From Alnus glutinosa (lineage: Eukaryota; Streptophyta; Magnoliopsida; Fagales; Betulaceae): a stretch of DNA of 64,000 nt. Under the pieces are notes generated by a model. It was not told where the DNA came from, made no database searches, and worked only from the letters and a program-made list of their open reading frames with translations. The DNA lies in the NCBI RefSeq assembly GCF_958979055.1, contig NC_084896.1, positions 27,390,001 through 27,454,000 on the forward strand, in the 5' to 3' direction. Numbering within the stretch: position 1 is the stretch's first letter; each line of letters starts with the position of its first letter. Position numbers and translations under genes: made by a program. Shown here piece after piece: positions 11,757 to 24,019 of the stretch.

Positions 11757-12508
11757 CTTTATCTCCCCCATTTTGAACGGAATATGATCATTTACATTCA
11801 TTTAATGTGAAATCATGTATATCATTAGATACATCAACTTTAAATTCTGTCAATAAAATTTATAATATCCATTTCATTTGAAATTGCGAGCACCCTATTC
11901 CATTTTGGACATGTAAAGGAGATGAATGGTGTTTTCACATCTTCTTAGCATTTAATCCAATGTTCAATAATGGCTCTAATATTGTTTGGTTACCTTATTT
12001 AATGTGATTTATTTTCTTTAAGCCTTGTTTCAGTTTGAAACATTGGAACTTCGAGAATCAGTTTTTAATGATATGAATTAAGTTTTTAAGTGAATCAAAT
12101 GATATTATCAAAGTAGCCTATAGGCTATAGTTAACTTAGTAAGCCTCGGTAACAATTTCCAAAAAAAAAAAAACACTATACCTAATAACTTAAAAAGCCT
12201 TAATAGTTACTAACTTAATATATATATTAACTTAGTTAGTATATTAGTATGTTAATAGTAATATATATAACACACATATATAATAATATGAATAATATAC
12301 ATATAAATATTGAGTAACTTATAGTTAATTATATTTACTTAGTATATATTTAGATATTATGTTAGTTATGAACCATATAACTATTTAGTATGTTAACTAA
12401 TACACACACATATATAAATATTAAGTAACATATATAACATATATTACTTAATTACTAATACACATAATTAAATTTATATAACTCAATTTTTAGTGTATAT
12501 ATATATAT

Positions 12509-12706
12509 AAACGAGCTAACGAGTCAAGCTGTAAACGAGCTAAGCTCGCGAGTTCCTATAGAGTTTTGTCAAGCGAGTCGGGTATGTATCACTTACGAAT
12601 CGAGCTGGTTTCTGCAATAACGAGAGGGTTTGTACAGTGTCGAGCTCAAGTTCGGGTCAAGTTTAACCGAGCGAGTTGTTGGACGGACTGGTTTATTTTC
12701 ATCCTT
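12509..12706. mobile_element. degenerate GAGCTCG-rich DNA-transposon fragment
   Basis: The same motif style as 9131-9290 (AAACGAGCTAACGAG and similar). Its right end directly abuts the right 43-bp repeat, so a transposon edge may mark the block breakpoint. Confidence 0.45.
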
Positions 12707-12707
12707 A

Positions 12708-13027
12708 CACAAATGAAACATCTTAGACAAAACCCAGACAAACCCATTGTTAGTGTCCATTACCACTACAGGTTTGATCAATCTCTTTTCGTTTTTTATG
12801 CTCCACTCGACATCTAAATTCCAGACCAACAAATACAAAACACAAAATAGCAAACTTAAGGATACTGAACTAGCAATACCATTGATAGTCACAAAAGAGA
12901 AGAAGCACATAATAGTGAACTTTAGGAAAGAAAAAATGCTTTAGGTGGCCAAAAAATGCAAAATCAATAAGTTCCCAACAATCAAAGCCAACAAAAAAGG
13001 AAAACAAAAGAGCAATGAGATGCAGAT
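12708..13027. repeat. RLP24 upstream-type sequence, displaced piece
   Basis: Matches 19736-20060 and 22976-23300, which continue the RLP24 exon-1 flank in the orphan copies. The first 43 bases are the right direct repeat. It ends at GAGATGCAGATGA, where a LINE interrupts it; homology resumes after the LINE at 14237. Confidence 0.85.
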
Positions 13028-14236
13028 GAGCTTGGAAATTCAGTGTAGACTTCCTGAAATTTCTATTGGAAATGAGGATACACCTATTTGGAAGTCCAAT
13101 ACCGGGAAGTATTCTAGCTCTGAAACTTGGAACCAGTTAAGGGCGAAGTTCCCGAAGGTGGGTTGGTATAATATAGTTTGGTTTCCCTTAGCCATACCAA
13201 GGCACTCTTTCATTCTTTGGTTGGCTTTTAGGGATGCTTTAACTACCAAGTATAGGATGAGCTTGAGGGGATATACAAGATCTATGGTAGGTCTTTTCTG
13301 CCATGGACACATAGAGACCAAGGAACATCTTTTCTTCAGCTGCAGTTTCAGCCGAAGAATTTGGAGGGTGAATTTGATGGATTGTGGAGTGGTTGATCCT
13401 CCTGTCTTCTGGACTGATGTGGTTAACTAGTTTAAAGGGGGTACGAATAACAAAAGTTTGAAATCAGCTCTTTGTAGGCTGAATTTGGGAGCGGCAGTGT
13501 ATCATCTCTGGAACCAGAGAAACGATATTCTCCATGGCAATCTTGCTAGATCAGAAGAAGCTCTAGTGTTGCAGATTAAATGGCAAGTATGGGCAAGGTT
13601 GATTGCTAAAGGATCAGTGAAAATGATAAGGGGATAAAATTGGACTTGTCCATCTCTGGAACCTCCAAACTCTAATTCAGGTTTAATTTGAGTTTTCTAG
13701 CTGCTGTTGGGTTGTGTTGTTTTGGTTGGTTTTTTGCTGTTGCAGTTTGACGTTGCAGCTGTGTTAAGTCGGGGGTTGTCCTGACCATGGGGAAAAGCCT
13801 TAAATCCAATTTATGCAGACTGTGTTTAGGAGCAACTGTTTACAATTTGTGGAAACAAAGAAATGACTTACTTCATTGAAATACTCCTCACACTGAGGAA
13901 AGGTTACTGGCCCAGATAAATTGGGAAATGAGGTCACGTATTTTGGCTCGAGGATTTACTAAGAAGACTGCAACTAGTATTGCTCTAGTTAATAGATAGC
14001 ATTTGTAGTCATTGCTGCAGTTGTAATTGTTAATTGCTTGAAGCTATCTAGGGGGTAGGTTGTTGGTCTGTTTGGTTTGTAGATGAGTTGTATTGATATT
14101 GGTTTTCCTGCGTTGATCTGTAGGTGTGTTGTATTGCTAAGTTTGAGCTTTGTTCCAGTTTTCACTGAAGGGATTGTGTTGCAGTGTTTGGTTTTATAAA
14201 AGGTTTAATTCATCCGAAAAACAAAAAAAATAAAAA
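13028..14236 (+). mobile_element. 5'-truncated LINE with poly(A) tail; founder of the array
   Basis: Plus-strand remnant of a plant LINE ORF2: a zf-RVT-like stretch (FPKVGWYNIVWFPLAIPRHS, then the Cys/His signature around 13290-13345) runs to a stop near 13428. Two diverged versions of the terminal motif (LKSALCRL...AVYHLW and LKSNLCRL...TVYNLW) follow about 360 bases apart, so the tail carries an internal duplication. It ends in an A-rich tail. A target duplication of about 15 bp (ATGAGATGCAGATGA before, ATGAGATGCAGATAA after) marks the insertion into RLP24-type upstream DNA. Confidence 0.85.
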
Positions 14237-14309
14237 TGAGATGCAGATAATAATCCTTTTATGAGATGATAAATGAGAATATGAAATGTAGACAATACTT
14301 GACTTGGCG

Positions 14310-14510
14310 GTTCGGCGGTTCACAGGGAGGTTGAAGAAGATGAAGAGGTGAAGAATCGAAGATTGGCGTCGGCACAACGTGAAGAGAGGAGAAAAAGAGA
14401 GGCTGTGGCCTGTGCGGCGTAAGGGACGGGTGGAACTCTCGGAAACTCGGAAGAAAAGAAAAGAAAATAGAAGGGTGGGCAGTGCTAGCTAGGGTTTAAG
14501 AACATCCTCA
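14310..14510 (-). promoter_or_regulatory. telo-box/5'UTR-like segment, first of the amplified copies
   Basis: On the minus strand this reads telo-box CTTAAACCCTAGCTAGC, a pyrimidine-rich leader, then a donor-like AGTCAA/GTATTG. Related copies have their telo-box near 16715, 17815, 18910, 21115 and 22150, and donor-like CAG/GTATTG in several. It resembles the 5' end of a ribosome-biogenesis gene, possibly an RLP24 paralogue or the original RLP24 leader. Activity is inferred. Confidence 0.45.
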
Positions 14511-14904
14511 TGTCTCCTGGAATGATGTGGTTAACTAGTTTAAAGGGGGGACGAATAACAAAAGTTTGTAATCAGCTATTTCTAGGCTGAGTTTGGGAGC
14601 GGCAGTGTATCATTTCTAGAAGTAGAGAAACGATATTCTCCATGGCAATCCTGCTAGATTACAAGAAGCTCTAGTGTTGCAGATTAAATGAAAAGTACCG
14701 GCAAGGTAGATTGCTAAAGGATCAGTGAAAATGATAGGGGATAAAACTCGTCTTGTCCATCTCTAGAACCTGCAAACTCTAATTCAGGTTTAATTTGAGT
14801 TTTCTAGCTGTTGTTGGGTTGTGTTGTTTTGGTTGGTTTTTTGCTGTTGCAGTTTGACGTTGCAGCTGTGTTAAGTCGGCGTTTGTCCTGACCATGGGGA
14901 AAAG

Positions 14905-16024
14905 TAGGAGTGAGCAAATACCCGCACTGCCTCGCAAAACCCGCCCCGCCCCGCAAAGCCTAAAACCTGCACCCATGGTGCGGGTTTAGGGGCATTTTTT
15001 GGCCCCCCCGTGCGGTGCGGGGCGGGTTGCGGGGGGGGGGGGGGCTTGAAATTTTGCGGGTCCCCACCCCGCCCTGCCCCACAGATTTTGAAAAAAAAAA
15101 AAAAAAAAAGGAAAAAAGAGTGGGGGGGGGGGGGGGGGGGGGGCAGAAAAGGCTAAAGGCCTAAAGCACTGGGCCACTGGCCCTTTACACCATTCAGCCC
15201 TTTGACCCTTTCACCTCTCTAACCTAACCCTAACTTCACCTTCTCTAAGTTTCTAACTCCCTAACTCTAAGCGCCGCAGCAGCCAGCAGTCACGCCCTCA
15301 CCAGCCCGCACGCATGGTCGCCTGTCGTCGTTGCCTCACGCCCTCACCAGCCCGCCTGTCATCGCCGCCTCACGCCCTCACCATCCTGCCTGTCTTCGCC
15401 GCCTCAGTCCGTACATGCTCCATCCCTCCCTCCCTCCCTCCTTCTCAGAGTTTTTTATTTTTAGAGTTACTGCCAATTTTTGCTTTTTCTATTTTTCTTT
15501 ATCTTTATATAAATTTATAGTATGTATGTGCTTTTGGTCGTGATTTGGATCCTAATGTTTTGAAAAGAAGATGCGTTTGAGTACCTTTCAATTCATGGCG
15601 GTGAGATTCTTCCTTATGATTTTGTTGATAACAAGACCGATGTGGATAGTTTAATCTCTCACCCAAGGGCCAATGCTATGAATGAGAGTGAACAGTAGCA
15701 CTGCAACTGCAGTATTGACAAACAGAGCAGAATTTAGTAATGTAGCAAGAGGTATAGGACGAGTTCTCTCTAATTACTCCACCCTAAAAATGCATCTTGT
15801 TCTATTATTCCCGTTGCAATTTTTGGTTCTATTTTTTTTTGTCCAATTTTTTGAGGCATAACCCGCGGGGATCCCGCCCCTCAACCCCGCCCCATCCCCA
15901 CCCTCCTTGTGCGGGTGCATGGGGAAATTTGCAGGGTGCGGGTTCTCTTTGGGGAACCTGCACCTCTGCGGGGCGGGGGCAAAAAACCCCCATCCCCGCC
16001 CCCCTCGCCCCATGCTCAGCCCTA
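14905..16024. mobile_element. non-autonomous hAT element, 1120 bp, inside the array
   Basis: Inverted ends TAGGAGTGAGCA and TGCTCAGCCCTA, flanked by a perfect 8-bp target duplication GGGAAAAG at 14897-14904 and 16025-16032. Subterminal regions are very rich in CCCGCCCC and GCGGGG. It contains G runs of 14 (15031-15044) and 22 (15122-15143), a CCCTAACCCTAAC tract, about three imperfect ~40-bp repeats with CGCCCTCACCA (about 15291-15410) and a 44-codon open stretch at 15564-15698 of unknown origin. No transposase is seen. Confidence 0.95.
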
Positions 16025-19000
16025 GGGAAAAGCCTTAAATCCAATTTATGCATACTATGTTTAGTAGCAACCGTTTACCATTTGTGGAGACATAGAAATG
16101 ACTTACTTCATTGAAATACTTCTCACACTGAGGAAAGGTTATTGGCCCAGATAAATTGGGAAGTGAGGTCGCGTATTTTGGCTCAAGGATTTACTAAGAA
16201 GACTGCAACTAGTATTGCTTTAGTTAATAGATGGCATTTGCAGTCATTGCTGCAGTTGTAATTGTTGATTGCTTGAAGCTATTTAGGGGGTAGGTTGTTG
16301 GTCTATTTGGTTTGTAGATGAGTTGTATTGATGTTGGTTTTCCTGCGTTGATTTGCAGGTGCGTTGTATTGCTCAGTTTGAGCTTTGTTCCAGTTTTCGC
16401 TGGAGGAACTGTCTTGCAATGTTTCGTTTAATAAAAGGTTTAATTTCTCAAAAAAAAAAAATGAGATGCAGATGAATTCCTTTTATAAGATCAGAAATGA
16501 CAATATAAGATGCAAACAATACCTGACTCTGGGGTTTGGCAGTTCGCAAGGAGGTTGAAGAAGATGAAGATACGAAGAATCGAAGATCGGCATCGGCACA
16601 GTGTGAGGAGAGGAGAAAAAGGGAGGTTATGGCCTGTGCAGCGCAGGGGACGGGTGGAACTCTAGGGAACTTGGAAGAAAAGAAAAGAAAATAGAAGGGT
16701 GGGCGGCGCTAGCTAGGGTTTAAGAACATCCTCATTTCTCCTGGAATGATGTGGTTAACTAGTTTAAAGGGGGGACGAATAACAAAAGTTTGAAATCAGC
16801 TCTTTGTAGGCTGAGTTTGGGAGCGGCAGTGTATCATCTCTGGAAGCAGAGAAACGATCTTCTCCATGGCAATTCTGCTAGATCAGAAAAGCTCTAGTGT
16901 TGCAAATTAAATGGCAAATACGTGGAAGGTTGATTGCTAAAGGATCAATGAAAATGATAGGGGATAAAATTGGTCTTGTCCATCTCTGGAACCTCCAAAC
17001 TTTAATTCAGGTTTAATTTGAGTTTTCTAACTACTGTTGGGTTGTGTTTGTTTTGGTTGGTTTTTTGCTGTTGCACTTTGACATTGCAACTATGCTAAGT
17101 CGAGGGTTGTCCTGACCATGGGGAGAAGCCTTAAATCCAATTTATGTAGACTGTGTTTAGGAGCAACCGTTTACCATTTGTGGAGACAATAAAATGACTT
17201 ACTTCATGGAAATACTCATCACTCTATGGAAAGGTTACTGGCCCAGATAAATTGGGAGGTGAGGTCGCGTATTTTGGCCTGAGGATCTACTAAGAGGATT
17301 GCAACTAGTATTACTTTAGTTAATAGATGGCATTTGCAGCCCTTGCTGCAGTTGTAATTGTTGATTGTTTGAAGCTATCTAGGGGGTAGGTTGTTGGTCT
17401 TTTTGGTTTGTAGATGAGTTGTATTGATGTTGGTTTTCCTGCGTTGATCTGCAAGTGCGTTGTATTGCTCAATTTGAGCTTTGTTCCAGTTTTCACTGGA
17501 GGAATTGTCTTGCAATGTTTCATTTAATAAAATGTTTAATTTCTCCAAAAAAAAAAAAAAAGAGATGCAGATGATATTCCTTTTATGAGATCAGAAATGA
17601 GAATATGAGATGTAGACAATACCTGACTCGGGGGTTTGGCGGTTAGCAGGGAGGTTGAAGAAGATGAAGAGGCGAAGAATCAAAGATCGGTATCGACACA
17701 GCGTGAGGAGAGGAGAAAAAGGGAGGTTGTGGCCTGTGCGGTGTAGGGGACGGGTGAAACTCTTGGGAACTCAGAAGAAAAGAAAAGAAATAGAAGGGTG
17801 GGTGGCGCTAGCTAGGGTTTAAGAACATCCTCATGTCTCCTGGAATGATGTGGTTAACAAGTTTAAACGGGGGACGAATAACAAAAGTTTGAAATCAATT
17901 CTATGTAGGTTGAGTTTGGGAGTGGCAGTATATCATCTCTGGAAGCAGAGAAACGATCTTCTCCATGGCAATCCTGCTAGATCAGAAAAGCTCTAGTGTT
18001 GCAGATTAAATGGCAAGTACGTAGAAGGTTGATTGCTAAAGGATCAATGAAAATGATAGGTGATAAAATTGGTCTTGTCCATCTCTAGAACCTCCAAACT
18101 CTAATCCAGGTTAAATTTGAGTTTCTTAGCTGCTGTTGGGTTGTGTTGTTTTGGTTGGTTTTTTGCTGTTGCAATTTGACGTTGCAGCTGTGCTACGTCG
18201 GGGGTTGTACTGACCATGGGGAGAAGCCTTAAATCCAATTTATGCAGACTTTGTTTAGGAGCAACCGTTCACCATTTATGGAGAAATAGAAATGACTTAT
18301 TTCATGGAAATACTCCTTACACTGAGGAAAGGTTACAGGCCCAAATAAATTGGGAAGTGAGGTCGCGTATTTTGGCTCGAGGATCTACTAAGAGGACTGC
18401 AACTAGTATTGCTCTTGTTAATAGATGGCATTTGCAACCCTTGCTGCAGTTGTAATTGTTGATTGTTTGGAGCTATCTAGGGGGTAGGTTGTTGGTCTGT
18501 TTGGTTTTTAGATGAGTTGTATTGATGTTGGTTTTCCTGCGTTGATCTGCATGTGCGTTGTATTACTCAGTTTGAGCTTTGTTCCAGTTTTCACTGGAGG
18601 GATTGTGTTGTAGTGTTTGGTTTTATAAAAGGTTTAATTCATCCAAAAAAAAAAATGAGATGCAGACGATAATCCTTTGATGGGATGAGAAATGAGAATA
18701 TAGGATGCAGGCAATACCTGACTCGGGGGTTTGGCGGTTAGCAGGGAGGTTGAAGAAGATGAAGAAGCGAAGAATCGAAGATCGGCGTCGCCACAGCGTG
18801 AAGAGAGGAGAAAAAGGGAGGCTGTGGCCTGTGCTGCGTAGGGGACGGGTGGAACTCTCGGGAACTTGGAAGAAAAGAAAAGAAAATAAAGGGGTGGACG
18901 GCGCTAGCTAGGGTTTAAGAACATCCTCCTGTCTCCTGGAATGATGTGGTTGACTAGTTTAAAGGGGGGACGAATAACAAAAGTTTGAAATCAGCTCTTT

Positions 19001-19276
19001 CTAGGCTGAGTTTGGGAGCGGTAGTGTATCATCTCTGGAAGCAAAGAAACGATCTTCTCCATAGCAATCCTGCTAGATCAGAAGAAGCTCTAGTGTTGCA
19101 GATTAAATGGCAAGTACGGGCAAGGTTGATTGCTAAAAGATCAGTGAAAATGATAGGGGATAAAACTTGTCTAGTCCATCTTTAGAACCTGCAAATTCTA
19201 ATTCAGGTTTAATTTGGGTTTTCTAGCTGCTGTTGGGTTGTGTTGTTTTGGTTGGTTTTTTGCTGTCTTAGTAAAC

Positions 19277-19348
19277 ATTGCGGACAAACTGAATACCATG
19301 CCCTGGATATACGGCAGAGGAACAGAACCAACACTTCTCTATCCTCAT
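19277..19348 (-). pseudogene. RLP24: orphan copy A of RLP24 coding exon 1
   Basis: Minus-strand copy of the first 24 codons of RLP24 (starts MRIEKCWF, ends with Val-Arg-Asn). It stops three codons before the splice donor and is fused to a LINE tail. The exon is followed upstream (19349 to about 20128) by RLP24 5' flank. It cannot make RLP24 because exons 2-4 are absent. Confidence 0.93.
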
Positions 19349-20560
19349 CTTATTTTCAACTTACTAACAAATCCAAATTCCTGAAATAAAATTTCAAATT
19401 AAAAAATTATCATGAATAAGAAATCCAAACAATAAGAAAAGACGAACAAAACATTCACTACCTAATCATTTAATGTTCAATCTATATCATCCATTAAAGT
19501 TCATTTCAATGTTTTCCATCATGAAATTCCTATTTTCTGGCAGTCAATTCTGTTTCCAAAGTTAAGGTTGGTATTAACAAAAAATTCCAAACCCAGAAAT
19601 GCCACAAAATGTATTTGCTGCGTTGAACCTTCCCAAAATCTAAAAATTAGAAACAAAAACACACCAAAATGAAAGAGAAATAATTTTGGCACCAAAACCA
19701 CAACTAGAACTTTCCAATATATAACAATTAAAGCACAAATGAACCATCTTAGACAAAACCCAGATAAACCCATTGTTAGTGTCCATTACCACTGAAAGTT
19801 TGATCAATCTCTTCTCGTTGTTTATGTCCCGCTCGACATCTAAATTCCAGACCAACAAATACAAAACACAAAATAGCAAACTAAAGGATACTGAACTAGT
19901 GTCAATAATCACAAAGTGAAGAAGCACATCACAGTGAACTTTAGGAAAAGCATTTTTTTTCTTTCTTTACGTGGCCAAAAAATGCAAAATCAATAAGTTC
20001 CCAAAATCAAAGCCAACAAAAAAAGGAAAACAAAAGAGCAATGAGATGCAGATGATAGTCCTTTTATGAGATGAGAAATGAGAATATGAGATGCAGACAA
20101 TGCCTGACTTGGGGGTTCGGCGGTTCACAAGGACTACCCTAAGTACCAAATCAAGACGAAGAGAAGAAAATCCAAGCAAAACAAATCAGAATACGAAAAC
20201 TTGTTTAAATAGGCAAAAAAATAAAATAAAAACATTAATAGACAGATTCTTTTTTTAAAAGTCCTAATCGAAATGAGAGAACAATTAGGAAGCTCCAACC
20301 ATAAAGCATTCTAATCTGTCATTAGATTTCCGTAATTTTACAAAAACACTAAGAGAGAGAAAAGTTAAGATCTAATTAAAGAAAGCAATACTTTGTGTCC
20401 AGATCCTCAACAATAAGTCGAACTAGCGAACCGGGAACGAACGAAGACGGTGAGGAGAAGCAAGGCTTGTAGTTAGGGTTTCGAAATGAAACCAAGGAGG
20501 AGGAGAGGACCGTGTAAGGAAAAAACAGATTGCCCTCAGAAACCCTGGCTCGAGGTCATG
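19349..20560 (-). pseudogene. duplicated 5' flank and leader of an RLP24-like gene, copy A
   Basis: Sequence up to about 19773 matches the DNA just upstream of RLP24 exon 1 (7681-8108), then continues contiguously where the real locus is broken. Near 20480 the minus strand has CGAAACCCTAACTACAAGCC, a telo-box in a leader-like context. The short leader segment at 20100-20120 has GC where the 1.1-kb units have a GT donor. It is probably a displaced promoter and 5'UTR. Confidence 0.6.
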
Positions 20561-20749
20561 TAATTTTTTCCTCATATTAAGGCTTCCTCTACTTCAGAAA
20601 TCAGGGCGTAGGCATGATACATGTGAAGAAGAAGGCAGGGCGTGAGCGTGAAGGCAGGCAGCAGATTTCCGAAAGAAAAGGGCTTAGGGCAAAACTCAAA
20701 AGGCAGAAAATGGAAAGGACCGAAAAGTCCTCGTGTAGGCTGATGCTAT

Positions 20750-20948
20750 TAAGGTGTACAAGCCAAAAGGGTTGGGGCTTTTTTTTTTAATAAACTAATG
20801 GACCCGGTCCCGGGTATAACCGGATTTTTTGAAGACCAGTACCCGGGACCGGGTCCGGGTACCAACCCGGTTTTCGATTTTTTGGAGTCGGTTAATGCCG
20901 AGATCCGGTTTCGGTTTCGGTTATAACCGGTCCGGATTTACACCCCTA
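20750..20948. mobile_element. small hAT-like element, copy A
   Basis: Ends TAAGGTGTAC and GTAAATCC-type inverted end (…TTTACACCCCTA) with CCGGGTACC/GGTTATAACCGG subterminal motifs. It lacks an 8-bp target duplication. Its right end abuts an array-type sequence (CAGGGAGGTTG), so one flank was replaced. Copy B is at 24020-24217. Confidence 0.55.
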
Positions 20949-22518
20949 TCAGGGAGGTTGAAGAAGATGAATAGGCAAAGAATCGAAGGTCGGCGTTGGC
21001 ACAGTGTGAAGAGAGGAGAAAAAATGGAGGCTGTGGCCTGTGCGGCGTAGGGGACAGGTGAAACACTCGGGAACTCAGAAGAAAAGAAAATAGATGGGTG
21101 GGCGGCGTTAGCTAGGGTTTAAGAACATCCTCATGTCTCCTGGAATGATGTGGTTAACAAGTTTAAAGGGGGGACGAATAACAAAAGTTTGAAATCAGCT
21201 CTTTGTAGGCTGAGTTTGGGAGCGGCAGTGTATCATCTCTAGAAGCAGAGAAATGATCTTCTCCATGGCAATCCTACTAGATCAGAAGAAGCTCTAGTGT
21301 TGCAGATTAAATGGCAAGTACGGGCAATGTTGATTGCTAAAGGATCAACGAAATGATAGGGGATAAAATTGGTCTTGTCCATCTCTGGAACCTCCAAACT
21401 CTAATTCAGGTTTAATTTGAGTTTCCTAGCTGCTGTTGGGTTGTGTTGTTTTGGTTGATTTTTTGCTGTTGCAGTTTGACTTTGCAGCTTTGCTAAGTCG
21501 GGGGTTGTCCTGACCATGAAGAGAAGCCTTAAATCCAATTTATGCAGACTGTGTTTAGAAGCAACCGTTCACCATTTGTGGAGATATAGAAATGACTTAC
21601 TTCATGGAAATACTCCTTACTCTGAGGAAAGGTTTCTGGCCCAAATAAATTGGGAAGTGAGGTCGCGTATTTTGCAGCCCTTGCTGCAGTTATAATTGTT
21701 GATTGTTTGGAGCTGTCTAGGGGGTAGGTTGTTGGTCTGTTTGGTTTTTAGATGAGTTGTATTGATGTTGGTTTTCCTACGTTGATCTGCATGTGCGTTG
21801 TATTGCTCAGTTTGAGCTTTGTTCCAGTTTTCACTGGAGGAATTGTGTTGCAGTGTTTGGTTTTATAAAAAGGTTTAATTCATCCAAAAAAAAAAATGAG
21901 ATGCAGACGATAATCCTTTGATGGGATGAGAAATGAGAATATGGGATGCAGACAATACCTGCCTCAGGTGCTCGGCAGTTCGCAGGGAGGTTGAAGAAGA
22001 TGAAGAATCGAAGAATCGAAGATCGGCGTCGCCACAGCGTGAAGAAAGGAGAAAAAGGGAGGTTGTGGCTTGTGCGGCGTAGGGGACGGGTGGAACTCTC
22101 GGGAACTCGGAAGAAAAGAAAAGAAAATAGAGGGGTGGACGGCGCTAGCTAGGGTTTAAGAACATCCTCCTGTCTCCTGGAATGATGTGGTTGACTAGTT
22201 TAAAGGGGGGACGAATAACAAAAGTTTGAAATCAGCTCTTTCTAGGCTGAGTTTGGGAGCGGCAGTGTATCATCTCTGGAAGCAGAGAAACGATCTTCTC
22301 CATGGCAATCCTGCTAGATCAGAAGAAGCTCTAGTGTTGCAGATTAAATGGCAAGTACGGGTAAGGTTGATTGCTAAAAGATCAGTGAAAATGATAAGGG
22401 ATAAAACTCGTCTTGTCCATCTCTAGAACCTGCAAATTCTAATTCAGGTTTAATTTAAGTTTTCTAGCTGCTGTTGGGTTGTGTTGCTTTGGTTGGTTTT
22501 TTGTTGTCTTAGTTTGAC

Positions 22519-22590
22519 ATTGCGGACAAACTGAATACCATGCCCTGGATATACGGCAGAGGAACAGAACCAACACTTCTCTATCCTCAT
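22519..22590 (-). pseudogene. RLP24: orphan copy B of RLP24 coding exon 1
   Basis: Same 24 codons and same truncation point as copy A, also joined to a LINE tail. The shared breakpoint shows the copies arose by duplicating one rearranged unit. Confidence 0.93.
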
Positions 22591-24019
22591 CTTATTTTCA
22601 ACTTACTAACAAATCCAAATTCCTGAAATAAAATTTCAAATTAAAAAATTATCATGAATAAGAAATCCAAACAATAAGAAAAGACGAACAAAACATTCAC
22701 TACCTAATCATTTAATGTTCAATCTATATCATCCATTAAAGTTCATTTCAATGTTTTCCATTATGAAATTCCTATTTTCTGGCAGTCAATTCTGTTTCCA
22801 AAGTTAAGGTTGGTATTAACAAAAAATTCCAAACCCAGAAATGCCACAAAATGTATTTGCTGTGTTGAACCTTCCCAAAATCTAAAAAGTAGAAACAAAA
22901 CCACACCAAAATGAAAGAGAAATAATTTTGGCACCAAAACCACAACTAGAACTTTCCAATATATAACAATTAAAGCACAAATGAACCATCTTAGACAAAA
23001 CCCAGATAAACCCATTGTTAGTGTCCATTACCACTGCAGGTTTGATCAATCTCTTCTCGTTTTTTATGCCCCGCTCGACATCTAAATTCCAGACCAACAA
23101 ATACAAAACACAAAATAGCAAACTAAAGGATACTAAACTAGCAATACCATCGATAATCACAAAGTGAAGAAGCACATCACAGTGAACTTTAGGAAAGCAT
23201 TTTTTTTTCTTTCTTTACGTGGCCAAAAAATGCAAAATCAATAAGTTCCCAAAATCAAAGCCAACAAAAAAAGGAAAACAAAAGAGCAATGAGATGCAGA
23301 TGATAATCCTTTTATGAGATGAGAAATGAGAATATGAGATGCAGACAATGCTTGACTCGAGGGTTCGGCAGTTCGCAAGGACTACCCTAAGTACCAAATC
23401 AAGACGAAGAGAAGAAAATCCGAGCAAAACAAATCAGAATATGAAAACTTGTTTAAATAAGCAAAAAAATAAAATAAAAACATTAATAGACATATTCTTT
23501 TTTTAAAAGGCCTGATCGAAATGAGAGAACAATAAGGAAGCTCCAACCATAAAGCAATCTAATCTGTCATTAGATCTCCGTAATTTTACAAAAACACTAA
23601 GAGAGAGAAGAGTTAAGATCTAATTAAAGAAAGCAATACTTTATGTCCAGATCTTCAACAATAAGTCGAACCAGCGAACCGGGAACGAACGAAGAAGGTG
23701 AGGAGAAGCAAGGCTTGTAGTTAGGGTTTCGAAATGAAACCAAGGAGGAGGAGAAGATCGTGTGTGGCCAACAGATTGCCCTCAAAAACCCTGGCTCGAG
23801 GTCATGTAATTTTTTCCTCAGATTAAGACTTCCTCTACTTCTAAAATCAGGGCGTGGGCATGATACATGTGAAGAAGAAGGTTCAAGACTTCAAGAAGAA
23901 GAAGGCAAGGCGTGAGCCTGAAGGCAGGCGGCGCATTTCCGAAAGAAAAGGGCTTAGGGCAAAACTCAAAAGGCATAAAATGGAAAGGACCGAAAAGTCC
24001 CCGTGTAGGCTGATGCTAT

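Larger units (their letters stand above)
8109..12707. other. 4.6-kb block absent from the orphan RLP24 copies
   Basis: AT-rich DNA with no credible protein gene. It contains a plausible RLP24 5'UTR exon and telo-box (9964-10125), one well-defined hAT element (11264-11756), two GAGCTCG-rich transposon fragments (9131-9290, 12509-12706), several poly(A/T) runs and a TA-rich stretch at about 12180-12500. It is flanked by perfect 43-bp repeats. It is either an insertion into the RLP24 5' region or ancestral sequence lost from the copies. Confidence 0.6.
18650..20950. repeat. large array unit, copy A (partner 21890-24217)
   Basis: A 3.24-kb higher-order unit of LINE tail, promoter-like segment, LINE tail, RLP24 exon-1 copy with its 5' flank and a small hAT is repeated at 21890-24217 with near identity. 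This shows a late duplication on top of the 1.1-kb array. Confidence 0.88.

Noticed and set aside
12945-13430. 161-residue open frame that could look like a gene
   Set aside because: It is the zf-RVT-like tail of a LINE. The first ~28 codons are read through unrelated RLP24-type flank before the insertion point.
15201-15240. Telomere-like CCCTAACCCTAAC
   Set aside because: Only a couple of units inside a hAT element; not an interstitial telomere array.
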